The translations under genes and the position numbers were made by a program. Positions 53,031 to 62,429 of a DNA stretch of 64,000 nt are shown piece by piece. The notes beneath the pieces are model-generated. The model made no database searches, had not been told where the DNA came from, and saw nothing but the letters and a program-made list of their open reading frames with translations. Position 1 is the stretch's first letter. Each line of letters starts with the position of its first letter. Source of the DNA: Heligmosomoides polygyrus polygyrus (taxonomy: Eukaryota > Nematoda > Chromadorea > Rhabditida > Heligmosomidae); the NCBI GenBank assembly GCA_947396885.1, contig OX377204.1, forward strand, positions 49,091,139 through 49,155,138, given 5' to 3'.

Positions 53031-55217
53031 AGTATCCCATCGAGGACATGGGCGCCCTAGGTCGAGCTGCGCGGATGATGACGTCATCGAAAACCGATGT
53101 TTTCAAAATTGGCCAAATTTCCTCGTGCAAACTTCGTCCAAAATCGTCTAGGAGTTATTTGAGGCGCTGATTACGAATCCGACGTCCGTTTTTGAAAATT
53201 CCGTCGACTTCGATAGGTTTTGGATTTTCTTCTGGATAATTGAGGGTGGTCGGGTCAGGATCATCGATTTTGCTCAAAATTCGTTTATTGTCGGGGAATT
53301 ATTCGGGGTGCTGAACACGATGCCGAAGTATATTTGGACGATTACGGCAGAAGATCGCTCATACCGATAACTGAGGGTGATGGGTGATCCTGACCCGACC
53401 ACCCTCAAACGGAAAGTAACCTGCTGAAGTCGGCGGAATTTTCAAAAACGTCGGTTTCGTAATCAGCGCCCCAAATAACCCCTAGACGATTTTGGACGAA
53501 GTCTGCACGAGGAGATTTGGCCAATTTGGAAAATACCGTTTTCGATGACGTCATCGTCCGCGCAGCTCGGCCTAGAGCGCCGACGTCCTCGATATTGTCA
53601 AAAAATCGACATTTTTGAAATCGGTCGAGAGTGACACCATTCGATAGAGCTTTTCGTTATGAACGAAACAGTGTTATTTGTAGTGTCGGAAACGCAAAAA
53701 TGGGCGAGTAAGTGGGCAGGAAACGTCAACCGCTAAGTCCGCCACCCTAAGCGGCAGATGGGGCTAAGGCAGTTTAGGCAGCTGAGAAGTCTTGAGCCCG
53801 TCACCGCAAAGTACCTAAAGTGCTCTGTTCGCATACGCATTTTTAGGCCGTCAGCTCGCCGCTTCTTCTTACAGTGATCCACCTAAATCGGAAAAAAATG
53901 CGTCACGCAAGCCTCACCTGCATTTTCGCACCGCCGTAACATTGCCCCCTTTAAGCTATGCCATTCTACTTTGGCGTACTAACAGACCGCTCGAGACCCA
54001 CAAGTTGCAGCCGAAACCATTCCAACTTGACAGAGCTACTGCGCTCCGAACACGCCCACGCGTACAATTTAGCGCAACAACGGTAGATGTTCTCTGCGCT
54101 GTTACTCCCCCAGATCACAGTTTTTCCAACTCTAAATGACACCTTTCAATTCAGCATGAAAAACTCTATCGAAACAGGTGTCAAACATGGCCCAACTCGA
54201 AGACATCGATTTTTCGATGACGTCATCGTCCGTCTGCGACGGCCTGGAGCGGTCTCGTCCTCGATGCGAAATTGTCAAAAAAACGATGTTTCCATAATCG
54301 GTCGAAATTGGTGCCGCTCGAAAGCGCTTTTCACGCTGAACAGATCACTATCATTGCGAGTGTCGAAGACTAAAATCTGGACGAGTAGGAGCGCAAGAAA
54401 CTAACCGCTAGCTTTCGCCGCTCTAAAACGGCAGCTGACGCTAAGGCAGTTTAGGCAGCTGAAACATTCTGAGCACGTCATTGTGAAGTACATTAAGCGC
54501 TCTGTTCGCACACGTATTTCAAGGCCGTTTGATCGCCGAGTCTTCCCCAGTGGTCCACCGACATCGGAAAAAAATGCGTCACGCAAGCCTCACCTGCATT
54601 TTCGCACCCCTATAACATTGCCTCCTCCTAAGCTAAACCATTCTACTTTGGCGTACTAACAGATCGTACGACTGCCTACAAAACCTACAGGCTGTAAGCT
54701 GAAAGGTTCGAACTCGACAGAGCTATTGCGCTCCGGACACGCCTGCGCGTGCAGTTTGCGAGCGGTCGCCCCCCTCGATTGAAAGGTTCGAATCTGTATG
54801 CATTGTTCACGGCGCACTCCATAGACCAGCTGGACAGTCTTAGAGCAACTCCTGACTAGGGCGGCTGCAAATTTCTGATAAAACTCCTCAAACGCTCAGC
54901 CTACAAGCTGTCGCGCTCACTCGATTGAAAGGTTCGATTCTGTATGCATTGTGCTTGAGATACTACGAAAGCACCATGTTCTGGGAAATAAGCTGCTCTA
55001 ATCGTCAAAGCCCGCTCCAGTCAATTTTGGACCACCCACGGCGAAAATATGAGTAAAGTTGTATACATGTTTGTGTAGATCTCGAAGAGACGATTCGAAT
55101 GGTGCTAACCGTTTTTAAAAAACCTAAAACTGAAGGAGTTATGAGCATGCGACACTTTGAGACGGTATTTTTGCGTTTTTCGCTCACTTTTGACCGTGCG
55201 GCGTGGGCGGTATTGTA

Positions 55218-56082
55218 GTTTCAATGGGAGAAGTTGCAACTTCTCCGACATCAAATTCTACCGTCACTCTAAAACTCGCATGGTTTACTATGTCCGTATT
55301 GTGTCATTGTTTGGATTTGGGGACCAGTTAGCTTTGTTACTCTTCCACAGAAATTGTTGAAGTCTGACAACGTCTAAAGCTCTGGTGCCGCTGAAACAAA
55401 CGAAGGAGAGGCAGAATCGAGGACATGCTGCCAATCCCTCGGCCTTGTCAGCCGCTTCTCCCTCGCAGCCGAATCGGGTGACCACCCGTGGCGCTCAGCG
55501 CGATGTTGATTTCATCGCCAATTCAGTTTTTTCGTTCTGCGTCTCCCGCGGCCTCGCACTGCTTCCTGACTCCTTCGGCTAAAATATAGTCGTTTTTGCG
55601 GCCCATCTGTCGATATCTATCCCTCCGAAATCGGAGTGTTATTTCTCGTCGACATTGCCTTTGTTTCCACGATTACTGTGTGTAATAAATGTGCACACTC
55701 ATTTGCAGTTATTTATTCGAATGGAATGGCTCATGGGAGATCATGAGTGTCTGAATGAATTCAGCGAGCATAGTGCTCGTTTAGCGTATCTTTGAGATAC
55801 AGTATGCAACGACGAATGTGAATCGCTTAGACTCGCTCCAGCGAGCGGAGCGACGGAGGACAATCGAGAGCGCGAAGGAATAGTGGATAACGAGCGAACG
55901 ACATCGATACGGGATGGCCTGCTAGCACCGGAATTGAAGGCAGCCATCGTTAAGCATGAGTGAAGGTGAAAAAGGCCATGCTTTAGGGGGAACTTGTGAG
56001 ACGCATGGCGTGAGTCAAGGAAAGTTCGCGAGAGAGGAACGGAGAAGTCAATGAGTGAAGAGATTCAAACGAGGCGGCATCG
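55218..56082. other. 3' flank of the DM-domain gene and intergenic sequence
   Basis: A plus-strand frame of 65 codons (55,385-55,582) has no recognisable domain. On the minus strand an AATAAA (plus TTTATT at 55,712-55,717) lies about 370 bp after the stop of the putative last DM-gene exon and could be its polyadenylation signal. Confidence 0.4.
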
Positions 56083-56321
56083 TCAATCCTGTCCAACCTC
56101 AGAAAGAAGTGCACCATGTTGGCCCATAGAAAACGACGGCACTTGACTGCATAGAAGGGAGCTGGTCGACTCGATAATATTCTGTGTGGTCGTCTTGTGC
56201 GGACAGGCCTGCAGAACCGTAGAAAGATTGAGGAATGTGTCAGACGCGTTCGACGGATCCAAAATGGACATTAGGTGATGGTAGCCGATGGCTTGCTGAG
56301 TGCACTTCAAGCACACCTCTG
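56083..56321 (-). CDS. Probable last exon of the DM-domain gene
   Basis: A consensus acceptor (GGCTAATTTCAG) precedes an exon open to a TGA at 56,083. It includes HHLMSILDPSNASDTFLNLS, then TVLQACPHKTTTQNIIES, and ends LLSEVGQD. The intron phase fits a preceding exon ending with one base of a codon, as the candidate exon 57,239-57,280 does. I recognise no domain, and the assignment to the DM gene rests on strand, order and phase only. It might instead be an exon of another gene. Confidence 0.4.
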
Positions 56322-57238
56322 CTGAAATTAGCCTCATTTAGTGAACGAGAGTCAGAACATCCTCAGAAGTTATCAGACACTATCGGCCGTTTACGTGTTA
56401 CTAGGAAAATAGGCATGTTGTGGGTTGTCTACTTCTTTAGCAGGACTTCAAAAGTTGCCTGTCGCCTTGAAAATTTCTGCAGACCTCAGTCCACTTCAAA
56501 TTGCATCCGCGTCTATGATTGCCAGACGGCTGGGCTTCATAACTGAAGACGGCGACCAATTCCTTAGAATGAGAAACGTTGTGAAAACTTTAAAACTGGC
56601 TTTAAAAGAGAATTCGGTAAATCGCAATGGTGGGGATGTTTCCAACGACAGGGAACTTACATCGGAGCCTATTTGGTGTGCAAATTGCTGCGCCTATGAA
56701 ACCGTTAAATCAACTATGCGATAAGAGTTCGAGTTCGGCCAAGCTGAAGACATTTTTCATGGATCATCAGTCAGGTCAGGTGTAGTATGTAAACCTTCGT
56801 GAAGAGATGAAATACTCATGCGGCACGGATATTTATGCATGTAATTTTGGACAGCCCTGTAAGGAAATTCTGACGTTGAACTGTACTCTCTGAGATATCT
56901 CCCTCTAGCGGACGAGTGTTGAGAATATTGGGGACGCCGAGGGTGTATGGAACTCTCAAAATGGTTCGCGAACCTTAAAGTGACATGGCAGCTGTCAGAT
57001 TTACGAATTCATATCGATCCCTTGGCCTCTACCTTATCTCGGGATGCTTACGTTAAACGTAAACGGGACAATCCCGTTTTCATGAGTCGAGGCTGTAGAT
57101 TCCACTAGGTACCCATAGACAGAAGCAGACGAAGTGGAGCTCAGACATCATGAGTTCAAATCAGCCTCCTTACAATACCACTGCGAAGCGACTGAAGACT
57201 GAAGTTTTACCTCGACAGATGGGATCAGGTCACATTAC
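56322..57238. other. Putative intron of the DM gene; one plus-strand open frame
   Basis: The plus strand is open at 56,425-56,724 with ADLSPLQIASASMIARRLGF and ending near CCAYETVKSTMR, after an apparent acceptor (CTACTTCTTTAG). Composition is protein-like but no family is recognised. A gene on the opposite strand within the intron is conceivable but unsupported. Confidence 0.3.
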
Positions 57239-57280
57239 GACTGATGCTCGCCTTCTGGTGCTGATCGCGGAGATTTGCGA
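57239..57280 (-). CDS. Candidate small third exon of the DM gene
   Basis: After an acceptor (ACACAGTTCAG) the minus strand reads ANLRDQHQKASIS in the phase left by the second DM exon. A possible donor GTAATG follows at 57,238. If that donor is not used, the frame reaches a TGA at 57,225 after six more codons, which would end the protein soon after the DM domain. Confidence 0.35.
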
Positions 57281-57370
57281 CTGAACTGTGTATGCCATGC
57301 ACGAATTTCGTCAGCGAAATGTGCAGCAGAGGACGAGCCCCACAGATTATGCTCGAGATAAAGAACGTAC

Positions 57371-57758
57371 CTGCGGCGCCGGCTGGGCTACGTGGTCGCT
57401 CGAACGCGTTGTTCTTCTCGCGTTTTTGTCGCCGTCGAAGCTTGATCTGGTCGGCCATCAATTTCTGTCGCTCAACAACCACCTGTCATTGAAAAACACT
57501 AGTTAGTCGACACATTAGACGGTAGCTTCTAAAATGGTGTTTTCTTAACACGAAGACAGGAACTATGGCGCAATTAACCTCGGCTGTGTAACCCGGTCGG
57601 TAACTGCGCACCTTGTCTGCTTTGCTTGAAACACAGTGCGCTCAGGCCTACCTGACATTTTGGACAGAAGCATTCCTTGAACGGGCACGCCCTCTTGTGT
57701 CCCTTTAGCCGGTTGACGACGTTGTGCTGGGCGCATCGCTGACAGTTCGGACGCCGCT
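57371..57758 (-). CDS. DM-domain (DMRT, doublesex/mab-3 family) transcription factor, two exons of the DNA-binding domain
   Basis: DM-domain proteins bind DNA through intertwined zinc sites and a recognition helix and often control sexual differentiation or neuron fate; they act in the nucleus. Exon 1 (57,758-57,652) reads PNCQRCAQHNVV, then NRLKGHKRACPFKECFCPKC and Q, ending at donor GTAGG. Exon 2 (57,482-57,371) follows acceptor TCAATGACAG and reads VVVERQKLMADQIKLRRRQK, then REKNNAFERPRSPAGAA, ending at donor GTACGT. All zinc ligands (C-x2-C-x2-H, H, C-x4-C-x-C-x2-C) are present. The 169-bp intron lies at the end of the zinc module. Exon 1 must begin after an acceptor (TTTTAAG, 57,759-57,760), since an in-frame TAA precedes it. 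The start codon is upstream and was not found. The nematode orthologue cannot be named from this. Confidence 0.92.
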
Positions 57759-59570
57759 CTTAAAAGCTGTTGCTTTCAGAAATGCTCCGAAACTCGTCAA
57801 GGCAGGCCATTACTTCTTGGGCAGCCCGCAAACGAGGCTCTCTATTAACGCCACAATTCCGACATTTCGCTTCGAAAGGCTCGGAGGAAAACAAAACGGT
57901 CGTTACGTAGAGTTGTTGCGGTTCTTTACGACATATGAAAAGTATCGCTGTTGGCCGTATCGTGGTGACGCAGTGAGGGTTTATGCCTGCGCACATCGAC
58001 TTATAAAAAGTAAAGGCCTTGGAACAAAACCCTTTCGTTCCACTTCATGACTCGCCTTGAGCCTACGAATTACCCATAGTAGCTAAGGTCTCTGCAGTTA
58101 CAGTTTCTTCCAGTATGAATTCATAAGTGGTGAGGAGCGCATCAAGAATGTTATCTTATTTTTTCTCGCTTCGCTTCCGGAAACCTTAGCTACTATGTGT
58201 TAATAAACTAATTATAGGTTGGTCCAAAGCCAATTTAGGATTTGAGCCGTCTCATTCACGCTAGAACGTATCCGCTCCTACATATATCGGTTCTCAACTT
58301 AAACGGGAACTGTCGAATTTTACTTGGTCTTCCTGATAATTTGCGAAGGCTAGCTTTTACTAGCGTGAAACAACGGATAGATTTCCCCAGGTTGGCTTCA
58401 TCACTGGTTTCATATTTGACCTATTTATACTGTTAGTAAGGAGGATACATAGCTGTGCTACATTTAGTTCTTGAGAAATCTGGAGAATATAGAAAAGCCG
58501 GATTTGACACGTGCTTCACTGCATCACTGAACCCTTTCATGTCTCCTGCCTGAACATTGCTATTACTGTAGTATAGTAGGTAACAAATGCGGCGAAAAAC
58601 AGCAAAGAAAAACAAAGAAAAACTTTCCTGCATTTGAGCATAATTAGAACACAATCCGCCACCCATTTGGCACTGTTTCATTCTATGGTCAAGTTCTCTA
58701 CTCATCGTCGCGTGCGACGTCAGACGCGCGACATTCCGTCGGGGCAGTGACCGCCCCCCCCCTCACACACACACCGCTGCCGACTTCCTTAACTGTTCCT
58801 TTGTCAATTTCCAGACACGCTCCCAATGGTGCCAGTCTATCACTCAGCTTTATGATAAGGAGGAAGGAGGAAAATCAGCTTTATACCACCTTAGCGATTG
58901 GGAGACTGCAAGTCAGATCAATGTTGGCGTCAATATACACTCAAAATCAAAATCAAAAAATCGATAGTATCTATCGACATCAATTAGCCAGCCAATTTGG
59001 AAAGCTCGTTGCAAGACCTGTCCACCGGTCACATATACGGGTGATCTCTGCAGTTGCGAATGCACAGAACATGACCGCCTCGATTGGCTTGTCGGTCTTG
59101 TTTGCCTGCTGTCGCTAAGTGCTCGACGCTTCCGTCCAGAGGTTTGCGCGTGCGGAATCAATTTAAAAGGTTTGCTGGCAGTTTTGTACGGGCTCGTCAC
59201 CCACAGAAGAACTATATCTATTGTGTAGGAAAGCAGGATAGAATAGAATAGAATAGAAGTAAAAATAGAAGAGCGTAGAGTGTGTAGATGGCGCAAACGC
59301 TGTTTACTTGGAATTGTGCATAAATCTACGGTATAGCTAGAACAATTGTAAAAAACACACGTCATACACTACTGTGTGTTAATTTCTCCCAAGAGCTGTA
59401 GGCACGTCATCCACCCTTTGTGCTTGTCCCGTGGTTAGACAAGCAGAAAAGCTCTTCGGAAAAAATCATAAAAGTTTACTAGAAACTGACAGATGTTTCA
59501 TAATAACGAAAGAGAAAAGAGCACGTGAAAAGATGAACGAAACTTCAAAAAACCATCTCTGCACCGCAAC
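57759..59570. other. Upstream of the DM exons; no further exon recognised
   Basis: The first coding exon and promoter of the DM gene should lie here or beyond the window. Frames such as 57,760-57,996 (minus, CRNCGVNREPRLRAAQEV) touch the DM exon but end in the TAA just before it and do not resemble a DM domain. A GATAGAATAGAATAGAA repeat lies at 59,238-59,262. Confidence 0.35.
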
Positions 59571-59579
59571 CTCTTTCGA

Positions 59580-59930
59580 ATGGTTATAGCACTTTCGATA
59601 CCTACAGTCCCATCCCAGTTGCTCGTTTTTCCCCTACGAGAAGGAAATCGAAACCTTTTTACGGCTCGATCTGGTGTGAGGCAAGGAAACGCATAGTCGG
59701 CGTTGCTGTATATTGTGGTCGATGCAGCTACGCAGAAGGTGTTAAGCGAACGGCAAGAGTTCATTCTGGAGCAGATGACTTCGTCACGTACCTCATGTTC
59801 GCAGACAACAGTGCTATCTTTGCGAACGGTGACCCAGAGACAAACGATATTCTTCAGGAGATTGCCGCTACAGCTGCTCACGGACTGCTAAGCGCCGGGA
59901 AGTGCACAGAGGTGCGGTTAACGATTTAAC
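59580..59930 (+). pseudogene. Short LINE reverse transcriptase fragment
   Basis: The text RSGVRQGNA is followed by a TAG and SALLYIVVDAATQ (59,670-59,740). After a frame change near 59,775 come DDFVTYLMFADN and SAIFANGDPETNDILQEI (up to about 59,890). These are the RQG and catalytic YADD-type blocks of a non-LTR reverse transcriptase, here with FADN instead of the second Asp. Neither end of the element is visible. Confidence 0.75.
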
Positions 59931-61690
59931 GAATTTAGGGAATTAACAGCATTTTCTATTGAAATCTGGCCTAAAGAGTTCACGAAGTTCTTCAGAAATT
60001 TAAAGGGATTTGTGACGATCTGGAATTTGCGATGGATCGAAATAAATTTGCTGCTCTCAATCTAGTGATATGTTAGAGGATATTTCCCGAAAAAAAAAAC
60101 ACCGTCAAATTGGAAACGTTGAAAAAAAACCGATGTTAGGATGATACAGGGCGCTCTCCAAATTGAAGCCAGGCCTGCACGTAGCGTTGTTCCTCTCCCA
60201 CGCTCAACCATCGCTCTCCTGCATTCGTTCCAGAGCCCTCACATATCACGAGGCACCCACTGGTGATCTCGTGCAAATTTAGGAGAGGGGTGGAGTCGAA
60301 ATATACAATTTTCTCGTCAAAGCGAAGATTTTCAAACTCAGGATGGACACCGTTCAAATGAAACGAGCGGCATCTCAGACTCAACCAGACACTCTCTAAG
60401 ATGGCTAAAACGAATCTTCGATTTGAAACACCTACTGTAACTTTCTTTAAAATTTTATAGTTCTCTTGTCGCAAAAGTGAACACAGCAATTTTATCATAT
60501 TTTCATTTTTTAGATGGAAAATAACTGTTTGAAATTACTTCGAAGTGCGGGAGAGCAGCAAGTTTTTAGTGTAAAACAAAAATAGAACGCACCATGGGCG
60601 CGTGTGCGTTTTCTATTTGATTAATAGGGTAAATGCTGCTTTTTTGATGGTGCATAGAGGAGAGACCTCTGCAATTGTGTTAGACCTCTGCAATTTTCTG
60701 TTCTACCGTTGAGTAGTGCGTAACCCCTCAACGCCTCACAGATTGTATTTTTTCGCTCATAAAATGAAGATCACTCTCAGGTGAATGAATATGGCACGAT
60801 CTCTTCTTGAACTACACTGAATTGTAGATTTCAGCACTTAGATTAAGCTCAAAAATATTTTTATAGGTGAACGAACAAGACAATCTACGCCAAATCAAAC
60901 ACTGCATTCGCCTTTTGGGGCAAGCGAATAAACGTTTCCAATGAAAGTCATATTAATTATTGAAATCGGAAATTTATCCTGTGCTTTCTAATAAATAATA
61001 ATAAGGGAATAAATAGTTAAAACTGGAAGACGACCGTTTTTATTTGCAAAGAGCTCAGCTTAAGTTCAAAGGTGTACGGTTCTCTTTAAAAGTCTCCAGT
61101 TAAACGACATGAACATGACGCATAAAAAGTTTCCATAAATCTATCATGAAAAAACTGTGCGCAGCTATTCCAACTATATTTCTTGACGAAATTTTAAAAA
61201 AATCTTTTAAAACATTTAACGCTTCGATAGCGCACATCACTGGTATAAACCTGACGTCCGCTAGTGGGGAGTGAGAAAGTAGAAAAGTAACCTGCATAGT
61301 TGTAACTTTGTGGAGCTTGCGATTGTGACAAATTATTATTAGTACTGAAAATAATGCCTTGCCTGGACAAGGCGTTGTCAAATACGCTGTCGAAGTGTTT
61401 CTGCGATACGACATAGAGCTGATGCAACCCATGATAACGGACATATCAACGCCATCCGTTCTCTATGGGCGGACATCAGCATCCAAGGGGATGCAGAAAG
61501 AGGAACTCTGGTGGCTAGCTCTCTACGACTGGCTCATTTTCGGCTCAAAGATTTGCGATAGAGGCTTCAGCAACTGAGTGTCCGAACTCGTGCTTAACTC
61601 TTTGTGCAAAGAGCTTTGGGCACACCACGCGACTTGCACCTTTCAGAATGAGAGTTGAAGGTGCTAACTAAGCACCTGGTGCAGAGATAC
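59931..61690. other. Mostly AT-rich intergenic; unexplained 120-codon frame
   Basis: A minus-strand frame at 60,136-60,498 contains FHLNGVHPEFENLRFDEKIV and EITSGCLVICEGSGTNAGER. It looks protein-like but matches nothing I recognise. Its reverse strand is also fairly open. Frames at 61,100-61,444 (minus) and 61,359-61,577 (plus) could be decayed Penelope sequence belonging to the next entry, but I cannot prove it. A scrap of the 17.3 kb repeat is at about 60,612-60,650. Confidence 0.3.
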
Positions 61691-62166
61691 GCAGATGTAT
61701 ACGCAGAGCGGATCTCCAAGACGTTGTAAGGGTTGTAGATGTCCCTCCTACAACCTTGAAGACACAGTTGGTCCGGAACCGTATCTACGATCGGACATGC
61801 CCAACCTCGTCCTGCGAAGTTTGCCCCAATGGGAAAGAGGGGGATTGCATGACATCTGGGGTAGTTTATCTCGCGTCGTGCAATGAGTGTGGGGAGCACT
61901 ATATAGGGGAAACGGGCAGACCCCTTTGTGTCAGGATCAAGGAGCATCTGGACGGCCTTGGGAAAGCCAATGTCCGCACTCCTTGGGGAGAACACAGGGT
62001 CCTGCGCCATGGGGGCACGATGATTCAGGTGTCTGTCTCGATCCTGGCGCGCGAAAGTGAGATTTCGGCACGCAGGACGTTAGAGGCACTTTGGATTGCG
62101 GCGAAGAATCCGCAGGTCAATCGCAAGGAAGAGTGCATCGCGTGGGCTTTGATCTGCTCGATCTGA
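61690..62166 (+). pseudogene. Penelope-like element, C-terminal GIY-YIG endonuclease domain
   Basis: Penelope-like retroelements join a reverse transcriptase to a GIY-YIG nuclease. Here the frame read from about 61,700 contains a Cys cluster (TCPTSSCEVCPNGKEGDC, 61,798 onward), the nuclease core SGVVYLASC and GEHYIGETGRPLCVRIKEHL (61,858-61,950), and the terminal helix region ISARRTLEALWIAAKNPQVN before the stop at 62,164. The core tyrosines and arginine are kept. The reverse transcriptase part is missing or unrecognisably decayed upstream, so this is a 5'-truncated copy. The downstream sequence matches the scrap at 24.55 kb. Confidence 0.88.
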
Positions 62167-62386
62167 CCCCCGGGGTACTTAAGTCGGGTGGTCCCTAGGA
62201 CCACAGCTCATTCACCCACGATTCCTTCCAGCTACGGGTGTCTGGTGGTCCAACGTCATCCACCTCTAAGGTTAGTTGTATCTCGGATATCGGATACTGC
62301 CTCTATTTTCCTTCGGAAGAGTATTCTGTAGTAAGAAATGGTGTTTGGGGGAACAGTTCCACGAGTGTCTCCGACTTTTCCAGGCT

Positions 62387-62421
62387 CTGAGGAAGGCGAC
62401 GACGCCGAAACGTCAGCCGTA
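62387..62421 (+). ncRNA. Hammerhead-ribozyme-like motif in the Penelope 3' region
   Basis: CTGAGGA (62,387-62,393) matches the CUGANGA core. GGCG-ACGA-CGCC (62,395-62,406) forms stem II, with an unpaired A before it. GAAA (62,407-62,410) is the second core strand. ACG-TCAGC-CGT (62,410-62,420) forms a short stem III, followed by A62,421 as the cleavage-site H after GU. Stem I is weak in this copy. Minimal hammerheads are known in Penelope-like elements. Confidence 0.55.
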
Positions 62422-62429
62422 ATAAAGTT

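Larger units (their letters stand above)
49801..53032 (+). mobile_element. RTE-clade LINE inserted in E2, 10-bp target-site duplication
   Basis: TATCCCATCG at 49,791-49,800 is repeated at 53,033-53,042, directly after an AAGT-repeat tail. Joining the flanks restores the E-element text GACAATATC-CATCGAGGAC. The 5' end is an HDV-like ribozyme candidate, so the copy looks full length at both ends, although its middle has been replaced by an FB1 fragment. Confidence 0.93.
48622..55217. mobile_element. Foldback element E2, enclosing an RTE insertion
   Basis: It runs from TA-CAATACCGCTC at 48,622 to the complementary terminus at 55,217. Without the RTE (49,801-53,032) and one TSD it is about 3.35 kb. 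The interior right of 53,043 is palindromic in the same way as E1 (GGTCGGGTCAGGATCATCGA against its inverse near 53,390). The first 629 bp are identical to the inverse of the right part of E1, while the rest is visibly diverged, so E2 is probably a hybrid created by the duplication. It encodes no protein of its own. Confidence 0.75.

Noticed and set aside
56425..56724. Plus-strand host exon within the DM-gene region
   Set aside because: The acceptor and composition are suggestive, but no domain, donor or partner exon could be found, so it was not called as a gene.
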